Shown here: positions 53,354 to 61,742 of the stretch, piece by piece
Position numbering within the stretch: position 1 is the stretch's first letter
Layout of the letters: every line of letters starts with the position of its first letter
From: Streptomyces olivochromogenes
GTDB lineage: Bacteria; Actinomycetota; Actinomycetes; Streptomycetales; Streptomycetaceae
Reading direction: 5' to 3'
DNA length: 64,000 nt
NCBI RefSeq assembly: GCF_021538895.1
Contig: NZ_JADDRL010000035.1
Coordinates: 21,116 to 85,115 of the forward strand
Program-made: the position numbers and the translations under genes
The notes under the pieces: generated by a model
What the model was told of the DNA's origin: nothing
Seen by the model: the letters and a program-made list of their open reading frames with translations, nothing else
Databases searched by the model: none

Positions 53354-54592
53354 GTGACCACACCACAGCAGTCGCAAGCAGATGAATTCTACGAATATCG
53401 TGCCGAGGAATTCGGGCGCACCTACTATCTCGAATCGGCGACGAACACCGTGCACGGCTTCAGAAGCGACCATGACGGCCAGTACTACCGCTACGTTCCC
53501 GCTGATGAGCTCCACGAGGGCTACGGGGTGTGCGCGGCAGCAGACAGGACAACCTATCTCTTCGACTCGTTTCCAAATCAGCCGAAGGCATGGGATCTCC
53601 AAGGCAATGAAATCGCAACCACCCCGCCCTACTCTGCCCAGGAAATCCAGGAGATGGCCGCGGAGGAGACTGCTCAGGCTGCGAGCACACCCCTGCCAAC
53701 AGAAGCCCGGTCCCGAGATCGAAGCGCGGGACGAGCACAGGCGATGAACGAAATCTACGGCAGGCTCAACGTCGGCGAGAGAGGGGTATTCGTAGCACCC
53801 GTGCTGTATGTCAACGGGCAGCATGTCGAGTTTCCCGAGGGCAGCAGGGTCTTCAAGTCCGGCCAACCAAGCCCCGGTAGGGTCGACGACGGGGACAGTT
53901 ACGCGAACATTGAGGTCGCAGGACTCAATGTTGAGATGGGGGCATCACAGCGTGATGCAGAAGTCGCTGCTCTCGACACAGTCCGTAACTACCTCGGGAC
54001 TCAGCAGCTAGGCAAGGAGACCGCCGGAATTCGGGTCGACCTGGTCAGTAACGTCGGTCCGTGCGACGGCTGTAAGTGTCGGATGCAGAAGTTCTCCGAG
54101 GACGTCTCCCTGGAATTCCCCGGTGCCCAAATCACTGTCGCGTCGATCTACAGCAAGGGCAACCAGGGACCGTACCTGGATACCCAACGTAGGGGCCAGG
54201 ACACGACGTACGGGTATCCGATCGGCGCGGATGCGCTCAAAAGCTCAAGCGGCAACTTTCAATACTATCGCTGGGAGGGGCAGCCGCGTCCCATGCAGGA
54301 ATGGATGAATGACGCATCACTCCAGGCCGCTGCCGGGATCACCCAGGAGCGCCCCCGATCGCCGCAAGGTCTGGGGACGCCTCCGTCCGACAACTCTTCG
54401 CGGAGCCAAGGTTCGAGCCCGGAAAGAACTTCTTCGCCCACGGACGGCACAACCATGACCGTCACCCAGGCGGCACAGATGCGATCCCCCGGCAACACAT
54501 CTCACGGTGGGAATGCGCACACAGGGACTCTGCCGCCCCAGGCCCAGGGGCCGGTCAGCAACAACCATCGCCAGGCAGGTGCAAGGCGCTGA
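53354..54592 (+). CDS. Deaminase-like protein with disordered C-terminus
   Basis: The GTG at 53354 follows AGGGAGGG. The 412 residues have an N-terminal beta-rich domain (about 1-85), a linker, then a region (about 135-290) with DAEVAALDTVRNYLG and NVGPCDGCKCRMQKFSEDVS. The xAE...PCxxC spacing matches zinc-dependent nucleic-acid deaminases of polymorphic toxins, except that the usual His/Cys before Ala-Glu is Asp201. The last 90 residues are Ser/Thr/Pro-rich. A toxin role is possible; no immunity gene was recognised nearby. Confidence 0.5.
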   Translation: MTTPQQSQADEFYEYRAEEFGRTYYLESATNTVHGFRSDHDGQYYRYVPADELHEGYGVCAAADRTTYLFDSFPNQPKAWDLQGNEIATTPPYSAQEIQEMAAEETAQAASTPLPTEARSRDRSAGRAQAMNEIYGRLNVGERGVFVAPVLYVNGQHVEFPEGSRVFKSGQPSPGRVDDGDSYANIEVAGLNVEMGASQRDAEVAALDTVRNYLGTQQLGKETAGIRVDLVSNVGPCDGCKCRMQKFSEDVSLEFPGAQITVASIYSKGNQGPYLDTQRRGQDTTYGYPIGADALKSSSGNFQYYRWEGQPRPMQEWMNDASLQAAAGITQERPRSPQGLGTPPSDNSSRSQGSSPERTSSPTDGTTMTVTQAAQMRSPGNTSHGGNAHTGTLPPQAQGPVSNNHRQAGARR

Positions 54593-54756
54593 CCGAACCT
54601 TTGCTGCGCCAGTAAATCCTCGCCGGCCTCACCGGGACCAGCGTCGACAACGCGACAGACTGGACGAACTTCATCAAGCACAACTGGCCGGCTACGTCGC
54701 CAGCCGTCACAGCGACGGCTAATCACTCGCATACAAAGGCCTCGCCGGTCGCGCTC

Positions 54757-55494
54757 CTACTGCGGTCGCATGAGGTCCAAGTCCTCACCCCATGCATCCA
54801 GCACCGCGCCGTGCCCGGCTTGCCGGGCCACTGTCTCGACCTGGGCGAAGAGGCCACGCTGGGTGGACACGTCGCCCGTTCTGGAGATGCGGTCCGCGAC
54901 GTCGAGCAGCATGGCGGTATCCCAGTCGGGCAGCGGGAATCGCGCAAGCTCCCATTCCAGATACTTGTTGTAGGGGCGGGGACGACGGTCGAAAGCGAAG
55001 AGCAGCTCGAGTAGAAACCGGATGCTGTCGGCGGCGTCGAGTCGCGCCGCGAGCGCATGTCCGTCGCGGTCGTTCTTGACCGAGCGGTAGAGGGAGTTGG
55101 CGTAGGCATCGAGCCATTTGCCCGCCTCCCGGAAGGCTTCATCGGCATCGAGCTGTGCCTTGCTGGCCAGGATCTGGGCGATGACTCCGTCGAGCCGATC
55201 AAGCACGATCTGGGCCCGGGCGAGGGCGTATCGCTCGAAGCCGGGCATTCCGGCGGAGCGGAACTCGTCGAGGGAGATGATGACGAGGTCGAGTCCTGGA
55301 GTGCGGTGACCCGCGAACCGAGTGAGGGCCGTCGTCTTGCCATCATCTAGAACGACGTACAGGTCGTGGTCAGAGTGCTCGGTGGCCGTGCCCTCGTGGG
55401 CCCGAGAACCCTTGAGGACAAGGCCGACGACAGCTGGATCAGCGGTCGCGAGTTCGACAAACGCGTCGTAGGTGATGGTCTTCTGAGCAGTCAT
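54757..55494 (-). CDS. Nucleotidyltransferase-fold protein
   Basis: The 245 residues carry the Pol-beta type motif VGLVLKGSRAHEGTATEHSD with HDLYVV, i.e. GS(x)n-SDxD, then a helical C-terminal part (ALARAQIVLDRLDGVIAQIL). It resembles aminoglycoside-type and MNT-type nucleotidyltransferases. The acceptor is unknown. It is transcribed against its neighbours. Confidence 0.8.
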   Translation of the reverse strand: MTAQKTITYDAFVELATADPAVVGLVLKGSRAHEGTATEHSDHDLYVVLDDGKTTALTRFAGHRTPGLDLVIISLDEFRSAGMPGFERYALARAQIVLDRLDGVIAQILASKAQLDADEAFREAGKWLDAYANSLYRSVKNDRDGHALAARLDAADSIRFLLELLFAFDRRPRPYNKYLEWELARFPLPDWDTAMLLDVADRISRTGDVSTQRGLFAQVETVARQAGHGAVLDAWGEDLDLMRPQ

Positions 55495-56046
55495 TGCTGA
55501 TCTCCGGGTGGCTACGGCTATGCCAGCTGGGCGGTCCCGAACGCATCAGGGCCGCCCACCGTCTGCGGCGGGGCTTGGCCGCCGCCCGGAAGATCAACGC
55601 ACACGCGGACATTACCGTCCGGCTAGCCGGAAGGTCTCGCATTCGGCCGCCTCAAGCACGACGAGCGCGCAGATCGGTCTTGAGCACCGGAAGGTCAACG
55701 CGCAGCCCAGGTGCGGAGAGGTGAGCGCAGCCGCTGTCGGTGGAATACGACGGCATCGGAACACGTGCTCTGCACCAGTACCGCTCAAGTCGCTCGACAG
55801 CTGCCTTCCGGACTACGTCTTGGGGTGCGCCGATCTGTTGCATCGCGGGCGTCCGGACGGCACCCCGGCAGACCCGGGCAGCTAGCTGCATCGCTCCCCC
55901 GCGGACGCACAGCGGCTGGCCGCATAGACGCGAGCCCCGTCCCAGCGGCCACACCGGCTGGGACGGGGCTCACCGCGGGCGGCCCGCGCATCGGCGTCAG
56001 GGCCGGCCACCCTCCCCCTTCACCCCTTCGAGTTCAGGGATTGCTC
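55495..56046. other. Intergenic stretch without a supported gene
   Basis: A plus-strand frame up to 55724 (RAAHRLRRGLAAARKINAHA) has some codon bias but no start signal and may be a remnant. The stretch contains a strong hairpin at 55933..55970. Confidence 0.3.
55933..55970. terminator. Strong hairpin
   Basis: AGCCCCGTCCCAGC and GCTGGGACGGGGCT pair perfectly around a short loop, about 75 bases before the PycTM-like gene. Confidence 0.75.
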
Positions 56047-56485
56047 ATGCCTATCACGGTCTCGAACGCCGATCAGAACCTGACCGACGCCTGCCACACC
56101 GTGGCCGGAGACATCGCCCGCACCGACGGAAAAGCCAGCCTGCTACTGGCGTTCAACGGCGCCGCCCTCGCCGGCCCCGTGCTGGGCCCCCGCTCCTCAC
56201 ACAGACCTGCGGGGCATTAGCCATAGCCGCGCTGGGCGCGGCCGCCGTCCTGCTCCTGCTCGTGGTCCGCCCCGGCTCAGCGGCAAGGACCAGGCCTCAT
56301 TCCCCAACTGGGTGCCCCTGGACGACGACAGGATCCGCGCGTGCATGACCGGGGACACCCGACCTGCCCGCATCCGCCTCCTGTCCGGCCTCGCCGTGCA
56401 CAAGTACGTCCTGCTGCGGCGGGCGGTCGACCTGTCCCTGACGGCGCTCGTCCTGCTCGCCGCCGCCGGCATCACCACCCTGTAA
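56047..56485 (+). pseudogene. Frameshifted Pycsar (PycTM-like) effector
   Basis: The start region reads NADQNLTDACHTVAGDIART and DGKASLLLAFNGAALAGPVL. About 56200 the match moves to another frame (GALAIAALGAAAVLLLLVV) and about 56283 to a third (DQASFPNWVPLDDDRIRACM, then YVLLRRAVDLSLTALVLLAA). Joined, these give a complete two-helix Pycsar effector transmembrane protein. Such effectors damage the membrane when a cyclic nucleotide is made during infection. At least two frameshifts mean it is inactive, unless the sequence has errors. Confidence 0.8.
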
Positions 56486-56509
56486 CCCACACCGCCCAGA
56501 AAACGGAAC

Positions 56510-56549
56510 GAGGCGCACCCCCCGGCCTGGACAGCTCGGGGTGCGCCTC
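56510..56549 (+). terminator. Hairpin between the PycTM-like remnant and the GGDEF gene
   Basis: GAGGCGCACCCC pairs with GGGGTGCGCCTC. It lies 24 bases after the effector stop and 40 bases before the GGDEF start. It could be a terminator or an attenuating structure. A second copy lies at 51456..51496. Confidence 0.65.
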
Positions 56550-56588
56550 TCCCATATCCGCCCTCACGGGCAGAACGGAGATCCCATC

Positions 56589-57269
56589 ATGCCCTCCCCC
56601 GCCGTCTTACGTCAGCGCTCACGCACCCTCGTCATCGCCGCGGCCGCCGTCCCACTCGCCCTGGCCGTCCTCGCCGACGACGTCCGTGTCCGCCGCCAGC
56701 TCGAAGCCGCCCGGCGTGACCCGCTGTCCGGACTGCCCGGACGCCCCGAGCTGCTCGCCTACACCGACCGGCTCCTGCGGTCCGGCCGACGCAGCAGCGT
56801 GTACGTCCTGCTTGTGGACGGCGACAGGTTCAAGGCTGTCAATGACACCTACGGGCACGCGTGCGGCGACACCGTCATCCGCACCACAGGCCAGCGCCTC
56901 GTCCACTGGAGCAAGGGGCGGCACGCTGTCGCGGTCCGGCTGGGCGGTGACGAGTTCGCCGTGGCCACCGCGCTGCCGGCCGGGTCGGCGCTCACGGACA
57001 TCGCCGCGTTGCGCAGGCAGCTGCAGCAGCCCATCCACCACCGCGCAGTGGTCCTGCAGATGACCGTGTCGGTGGGGATCGCCTGCGCCGCGGACCTGCC
57101 CGGCGAGACCGCGGACACCATCCTGCGCGGCGCGGACGTGTCCATGTACAAGGTCAAGACCGGCGAGCAGGTGTTCCCGTACCTGGCCACGCGGGCAGAC
57201 GCCTACGCCGATGCCGTCAACGGACGCCGCGCAGGCCGACCCGGCGCTGCCCAGGAGCCTGCCGCGTGA
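56589..57269 (+). CDS. GGDEF-domain protein (diguanylate cyclase-like)
   Basis: The ATG at 56589 gives 226 residues. One N-terminal span (LVIAAAAVPLALAVLADD) is followed by a GGDEF domain: DPLSGLPGRPELLAY, LLVDGDRFKAVNDTYGHACG, and the active-site loop RLGGDEFAVA, then TVSVGIACAADLPGETADTI. The catalytic GGDEF motif is intact; no I-site or EAL domain was seen. It lies directly after the Pycsar-like effector remnant. Similar fragments occur at 51498 and 63490. Confidence 0.88.
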   Translation: MPSPAVLRQRSRTLVIAAAAVPLALAVLADDVRVRRQLEAARRDPLSGLPGRPELLAYTDRLLRSGRRSSVYVLLVDGDRFKAVNDTYGHACGDTVIRTTGQRLVHWSKGRHAVAVRLGGDEFAVATALPAGSALTDIAALRRQLQQPIHHRAVVLQMTVSVGIACAADLPGETADTILRGADVSMYKVKTGEQVFPYLATRADAYADAVNGRRAGRPGAAQEPAA

Positions 57270-57426
57270 GCACCGCCCGGCCTGCGCCCGTGAAGGGCCG
57301 CCGCAGTCGGCGGCCGCTGTGGGAGCCGGGTCTCATCCCGGCCCCCGGCAGCCCCCTGGACTGGCGCGACGGACGGCACTTCGACCGCTGGCAGGACCTG
57401 CCCTGCGTGCTGTGCGTGCGGCTGAC
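57266..57426 (+). pseudogene. 5' part of a conserved element gene, truncated
   Basis: From GTG 57266, overlapping the GGDEF stop, the frame reads RRSRRPLWEPGLIPAPGSPL and DWRDGRHFDRWQDLPCVLC. This is the N-terminal part of a small CxxC protein common after such GGDEF genes. At about 57416 it runs into transposase sequence. Confidence 0.6.
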
Positions 57427-57871
57427 CCGGGCACGGTGGACTGGAAGGCGTACGCGTTCTGCGTGCTGGAGCAGATGCACCGGGTGCTGCGCCGGCGGGA
57501 GGTGTTCGCGAAGAACTCCTCCAAGTGGGGCGATCCCCGCGCGAGGCTGCTGGGCGGGGACGCGTGGGAGCAGGCCAAGCCCAGCGTGCTCGCCTTGCTC
57601 GGCCTGCCCGCCGGGGCGGGTGAGCACCTGGCGGCGCGGGCCGCGCTGCTGGACGGCACCTACCGTGAGGTCGCCGCACGGGTGCCGGCGAACTCTCAGA
57701 TCGTGTCAGCTGCGCGCGGACGGCTTCGACGTCCGTGACGAGGACGTGGCCCGCCTTTCACCGTTTGTGCGGCACCACAGCAACATGCTCGGCCGGTACT
57801 CCTTCCAACTGCCTGATCTGCCCGGCGGGCTGCGACCCCTGCGCGACCCGGGCGCTCCTGAAGAGGAATGA
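57427..57871 (+). pseudogene. Tn3-family transposase fragments
   Basis: Two pieces are joined with a frame change. The first reads GTVDWKAYAFCVLEQMHRVL and HLAARAALLDGTYREVAARV (internal TnpA). The second reads DGFDVRDEDVARLSPFVRHH and GRYSFQLPDLPGGLRPLRDP (the C-terminus of TnpA). About 250-300 residues between them are missing. No inverted terminal repeat was identified. Confidence 0.75.
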
Positions 57872-57909
57872 CCGTGTGGGCATCGCTACGGCCTGCTAGC
57901 GTCTCCGGC

Positions 57910-57960
57910 ATGAAGCGCGCTGCTATGACGACGACGCCGGAGAGTGTCCCGGCGCGCTGA
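57910..57960 (+). CDS. Threonine-rich leader peptide, 16 residues
   Basis: ATG 57910 to TGA 57960 encodes MKRAAMTTTPESVPAR, with three consecutive Thr codons (ACG ACG ACG at 57928..57936). A strong hairpin follows 17 bases after the stop, then a threonyl-tRNA synthetase gene. CTCCGGC (57903..57909), GCCGGAG (57936..57942) and CCGGCGCGC (from about 57949) can pair in alternative ways. This matches a ribosome-stalling attenuator that senses charged tRNA-Thr. No clear ribosome site is visible; the peptide may be leaderless. Confidence 0.6.
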   Translation: MKRAAMTTTPESVPAR

Positions 57961-57976
57961 CAGATGTCTTGAGTCC

Positions 57977-58006
57977 GAAGCCCCGGGGCGAGTGCCCCGG
58001 GGCTTC
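57977..58006 (+). terminator. Attenuator-type hairpin before thrS
   Basis: GAAGCCCCGGGGC and GCCCCGGGGCTTC form a perfect 13-base-pair stem with a four-base loop, 40 bases upstream of the synthetase start. It has no U-run, as usual in Streptomyces. Its place between leader peptide and gene points to conditional termination. Confidence 0.75.
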
Positions 58007-58046
58007 GCCTTGCGGTCACTCGCCCGATGTCCGCGAGGAGACCGCC

Positions 58047-59273
58047 ATGAACGACCACCGCAAGCTCGGCCGTGAACTGGGCCTGTTCGACACCCACCCG
58101 CTGATCGGTGCGGGCCTGCCGTACTGGCTGCCGGACGGCGCGGCCGTGAGGCACACCCTTGAGGAATGCATCCGCGCCGCCGAACGGCGAGCGGGCTACC
58201 AGCACGTGTACTCACCAGTCCTCGGCAAGCGGGAGCTGTACGAGATCTCCGGGCACTGGGCGCACTACAGCGACGACATGTTCCCCCCGATGGACCTCGG
58301 CGGTGAGCAGGTCGTCCTGCGGCCGAGCCTGTGCCCCCATCACGCGGTGATCTACCGCTCCCGCTCCCACAGCTACCGCGAACTGCCCCTGCGCATGGTC
58401 GAGTTGGGCGGCATGTACCGTTCCGAACTCTCGGGCGTGCTCGGCGGACTGACCCGGGTGCGGGCCATCCAGCTCAACGATGCGCACATCTTCTGCACCC
58501 TGGACCAGGTCGCCGGGGAGGCGCGGGCGGCGCTGGAGATGATCCGCCGGGCGTACGAGGCGCTCGGCATCACTCCGACCCGCTACCGGCTGTCTCTGCC
58601 GGGTCCCGGCGGCAAGTACGTTGCCGCACCTGAGAAATGGCAACGGTCCACCGCCCTGCTGACTGACGTCCTCGATCGCTCTGGCCTGCCCTACGAGGCA
58701 GTCGAGGGGGAGGCCGCGTTCTACGGTCCCAAGATCGATGTTCAGGTCATCGACGGCGCCGGCCGGGAGTCCACCCTGTCTACCGTCCAGGTCGACTTCC
58801 ACCAGCCCGAGCAGTTCGACCTGCATTACATCGGCGCGGACGGCGCCAAGCACCGCCCGGTCATGGTCCACCGCAGCATCATCGGCAGTGTGGAGCGAGC
58901 CGTCGCCCATTTCATCGAACAGCACGGCGGCGCCTTCCCCGCCTGGCTCGCCCCCACTCAACTGGTGATCCTCCCGATCTCCGACACCGAACTGCCGAAC
59001 GCCGCAGCCCTCGCCCAACGCTGCACCCGTCTCGGACTGCGTGCCGAGATCGCGGGGCCGGACCGCGGCAGTCTGGGTGCCCGTATCCGAGAGGCCCGCC
59101 TGGTTCCCTACCAAGCCGTCATCGGCGCCAAGGAGGCCGCTGACGATCACGCCGCACTGCGCCTGCGTGACGGACGCCGACTCGACCCGCAGCCGGTCAG
59201 TGACGTACTGACCCGCATCAGCGCTCTCATCGGGGCCCACAGCACCGACCTGTGGGCCGACGCCACCTCGTAG
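58047..59273 (+). CDS. thrS: Short threonyl-tRNA synthetase paralogue
   Basis: The ATG at 58047 (GAGGAG upstream) gives 408 residues with the class II core and anticodon-binding domain. Present are motif 1 (GLPYWLPDGAAVRHTLEECI), zinc ligands in LCPHHAVIYRSRSHSYRELP and LNDAHIFC, motif 2 (GGMYRSELSGVLGGLTRVRA) and motif 3 (VMVHRSIIGSVERAVAHFIE). The N-terminal TGS and editing domains are absent; full-length enzymes have about 640-660 residues. Motif 2 has Met-Tyr-Arg where Arg-Tyr-Glu is usual. Extra copies of this type can give resistance to ThrRS inhibitors; that role is inferred. Confidence 0.85.
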   Translation: MNDHRKLGRELGLFDTHPLIGAGLPYWLPDGAAVRHTLEECIRAAERRAGYQHVYSPVLGKRELYEISGHWAHYSDDMFPPMDLGGEQVVLRPSLCPHHAVIYRSRSHSYRELPLRMVELGGMYRSELSGVLGGLTRVRAIQLNDAHIFCTLDQVAGEARAALEMIRRAYEALGITPTRYRLSLPGPGGKYVAAPEKWQRSTALLTDVLDRSGLPYEAVEGEAAFYGPKIDVQVIDGAGRESTLSTVQVDFHQPEQFDLHYIGADGAKHRPVMVHRSIIGSVERAVAHFIEQHGGAFPAWLAPTQLVILPISDTELPNAAALAQRCTRLGLRAEIAGPDRGSLGARIREARLVPYQAVIGAKEAADDHAALRLRDGRRLDPQPVSDVLTRISALIGAHSTDLWADATS

Positions 59274-59285
59274 CAGGCGTCGCGA

Positions 59286-59625
59286 TCAGCGCCTGCTGTC
59301 GCCCGGCGCGAGGAGGCTAGTGATCTCCGCGATGGCCTCAGGGGAGGGCTTGAAGTAGCGGCGGGCGTTCTCCGGATTCTTGTGTCTCGACTTGGCCATC
59401 AGCATCAGCAGGCCGGCCCCGGCCTCACCCAGGTGGGTGAGGCCGGAGTGACGGTATTCGTGCAGGTCCCAGCCCGTGCCCGGTCCACGCACGGCGGTGT
59501 GCTCGTCGAGAAGGGCGCGGGCCTGCCCGTACGACAGCCGGGCCAGTCCGGTGTCCGGGCACACGTCACGCGGGCTGACGACCTTGCCCGGCCCCGGGAG
59601 GCTAAGTTTGCTGAAACGCGCTGGG
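59286..59625 (-). pseudogene. C-terminal fragment of a tyrosine integrase
   Basis: The frame reads LSLPGPGKVVSPRDVCPDTG, LHEYRHSGLTHLGEAGAGLL and RHKNPENARRYFKPSPEAIA. This contains the His-x-x-Arg box and the catalytic Tyr. The N-terminal arm-binding and first catalytic Arg regions are missing. It may be what is left of the integrase of one of the elements in the window. Confidence 0.8.
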
Positions 59626-59647
59626 AAGGGGACCGGCGGCGCTGAGC

Positions 59648-60103
59648 TCAGTGAACGCAGAACTCGTTGCCCTCCGGATCCTGCATCACGACGAAGCAGG
59701 AGCCCGTTTCCTCCGACTCCTCGACGCGTAGCCGGGACGCACCAGCGCTCTCCAGTCGCGCCACCTTGGCAAGGACGCGCTCCTTACGGATTGCGAACGG
59801 GACGCCGCGCCCACCGCTCACGCCGAGGTCGAGGTGGAGCCGGTTCTTGGTGGCCTTGGGCTCGGGCACGTGCTGGAACCAGATCCGCGGTCCGACGCCC
59901 TGTGGATCGACGACGGAGTCACTGCAGTCACCCGTGCCTAGCTCCTCCTCTGACAAGCCCTGGTCCAACCAGTACGCGCGCCAGCTGGCGAAGGGCGCTG
60001 GTGGCGGCTCGACTTCGTAGCCCAGCGCTGCGGCCCAGAACGCCGCGAGTCGCTCCGGCTCGGCACAGTCGATGGTCAGCTGGAGTTTCGGATTGGTGAT
60101 CAC
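59648..60103 (-). CDS. VOC-family (glyoxalase-like) protein
   Basis: The GTG at 60103 gives 151 residues: LTIDCAEPERLAAFWAAALG, IWFQHVPEPKATKNRLHLDL and VMQDPEGNEFCVH. This is the common actinobacterial VOC fold with two beta-alpha-beta-beta-beta units. The substrate is unknown. Confidence 0.85.
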   Translation of the reverse strand: MITNPKLQLTIDCAEPERLAAFWAAALGYEVEPPPAPFASWRAYWLDQGLSEEELGTGDCSDSVVDPQGVGPRIWFQHVPEPKATKNRLHLDLGVSGGRGVPFAIRKERVLAKVARLESAGASRLRVEESEETGSCFVVMQDPEGNEFCVH

Positions 60104-60112
60104 CGGCCAACA

Positions 60113-60337
60113 CTACCGGCCGCCTGCGGAGGCCCCGCGCCGCGCTGCACGCAGCTCTGCGGACTCCTCCGAGACCCCGCCAGGGCGCCGTCCGTTGTCG
60201 ATGTCGTCCTGGCGCAACCACTTCGACAACGTGACCGGATGGATGCCGAGGTCAACGGCGGTCTGCTTCTGTTCTTTTCCTGCCCGCGCCAACGCGATGG
60301 CGCGGGCGCGGAACTCAGCGGGATAGGCGCGGGGCAT
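60113..60337 (-). pseudogene. IS3-type transposase orfA fragment
   Basis: MPRAYPAEFRARAIALARAG and VDLGIHPVTLSKWLRQDDID are the N-terminal HTH of IS3-family OrfA. The leucine zipper is cut short after 74 residues and no OrfB follows. Confidence 0.75.
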
Positions 60338-60579
60338 GTCCTGCAGCCTTTCGTGAAGGCCGTCAGTTAGCCAGCAGAACTGGAACCTGAGAGGTGGGGC
60401 AGGTCAACCTGTCACCCAAACCTGCAGCAGACCCATCACGTCGAGCAGCGCCGCCACGGCGTCGGTGTGCTCGCCCAGCCCGTCGCCGGCGGGGTCCTCA
60501 CCCGCCCGCTCGGCCAGGCCGGGCAAGGTGACCGGAAGCGCCCGGTACCCTTCGTGGGATGTCGGTCTGGGCGTTCCTG

Positions 60580-61200
60580 CTACCGGGGCGCGTCGTGGCG
60601 CAGGCCGGTGGCAGGAGTCTGGGAGGGGGCCGGGTCGTCAGCGTCCTGCTCGCCTCTCTGGGCACTCACCTGCTGCTGGCCGACCGCGATCAGGTGGGCA
60701 ACGTGGAGCGGGGCGCACAAGGTTGCGGGCGAATCCATGGGGACGGACCAGTACGACTCAGGGTCGGGACGCTCTGTGTCGGCGTCCAGCCGTGGCACGC
60801 CCAGGTAGGTGCCCTGACCGAACACGGCCACGTGCCCCGCTTGCCAGTCCTTGACGGCCTGCTGCCATTTCCTGGGCACGCTCGCCGGGACGAGGGCGTA
60901 ATACCGCGACCGGTACCGGTCACAGATGACGGGGCCGCCCTGGAGGGCTTCGCCGAGGACATGGTCGACATCTGCTGGCGTGGTGCTCGCGGCGGCGGCT
61001 TGGACGAGCGGGCCAGGGAGGCGGACGGCGGCGAACAGGGTGCCGAGCGGCAGCATGGTGATCCCGTGCTCCTGCCACTCCATGCGGGCACGGTCGCGCC
61101 CGAACTCCGGGAGAGTGGACAGCAACCAATGCTGCGCGGCCAGGCGACGCTCTGCCCTGCTGTGGATCAGCACGCCGGTGTCCGCGTGCGGTGCCGTCAT
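60580..61200 (-). CDS. Conserved actinobacterial protein, paralogue of the 9538..10212 product
   Basis: The 206 residues share long identical stretches with the protein at 9538 (for example MEWQEHGITMLPLGTLFAAV, GGPVICDRYRSRYYALVPAS). The ATG at 61200 overlaps the stop of the upstream gene by four bases, so the two are coupled. Similarity to primase-polymerase-like proteins is tentative. Confidence 0.65.
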   Translation of the reverse strand: MTAPHADTGVLIHSRAERRLAAQHWLLSTLPEFGRDRARMEWQEHGITMLPLGTLFAAVRLPGPLVQAAAASTTPADVDHVLGEALQGGPVICDRYRSRYYALVPASVPRKWQQAVKDWQAGHVAVFGQGTYLGVPRLDADTERPDPESYWSVPMDSPATLCAPLHVAHLIAVGQQQVSAQRGEQDADDPAPSQTPATGLRHDAPR

Positions 61201-61655
61201 GACGCCTCCGCAGGAAGCCGGTATCCGCCTGGGCCGAACGCGGCGCCGAGCAGGACCGGGTCAGTGGGCCCGCCCGACCCGTCCGGGCGCTTCACCCACC
61301 ACCGGCCATCCAGGGAGTGCAGGACCGGCGGGGACTTCAGGACCCAGCCGACCGGGCGGGTCGTGATACGGGGAACGTCGTCCAGCTCGTCTGCGAGGCC
61401 CGCGGGGAGCAACCACAGGGCAGCGTCGCGGTGGACGTCCGCAAGGATGGGGCCGACGCGCTCCGGCCCGATGCGCTGGATCGCGGCGAGGGGCTCGACG
61501 AGCGGGGCCTCGACGACGCGCCAGCGGGTTCCGGTGGGGAGCGCGGCGAACTCCTCGCGCTCCCACGCGTCCTGTGCGGCGGCGGGGTCGGGTGCGCAGG
61601 ACAGGAGCCAGTCCTGGCCTGCCTGCGCCCTTGCTTGGGTGGGCTTTGTGGCCAT
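61197..61655 (-). CDS. Partner protein coupled to the 60580 gene
   Basis: The 152 residues include ALPTGTRWRVVEAPLVEPLA and RWWVKRPDGSGGPTDPVLLG. The first resembles LPLGTLFAAVRLPGPLVQA in its neighbour, so the two may be related halves of one larger ancestor. The next gene upstream ends 87 bases away. Confidence 0.6.
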   Translation of the reverse strand: MATKPTQARAQAGQDWLLSCAPDPAAAQDAWEREEFAALPTGTRWRVVEAPLVEPLAAIQRIGPERVGPILADVHRDAALWLLPAGLADELDDVPRITTRPVGWVLKSPPVLHSLDGRWWVKRPDGSGGPTDPVLLGAAFGPGGYRLPAEAS

Positions 61656-61742
61656 GGTCAGGACGGTATGCAGGGCGATTGCGCGGCAGTGCGCCGATTG
61701 CGCGTGATTGCGTGCGCGGGTGCGGGAGTTGCTGCGGGTTGC

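Noticed and set aside
55494..55724. Possible small Arg-rich gene downstream of the nucleotidyltransferase start
   Set aside because: Some codon bias but no start signal or known family; kept only as part of an uncharacterised stretch.
59286..59625. Functional integrase for the element
   Set aside because: Only the C-terminal part with His-x-x-Arg and Tyr remains; it cannot act alone.
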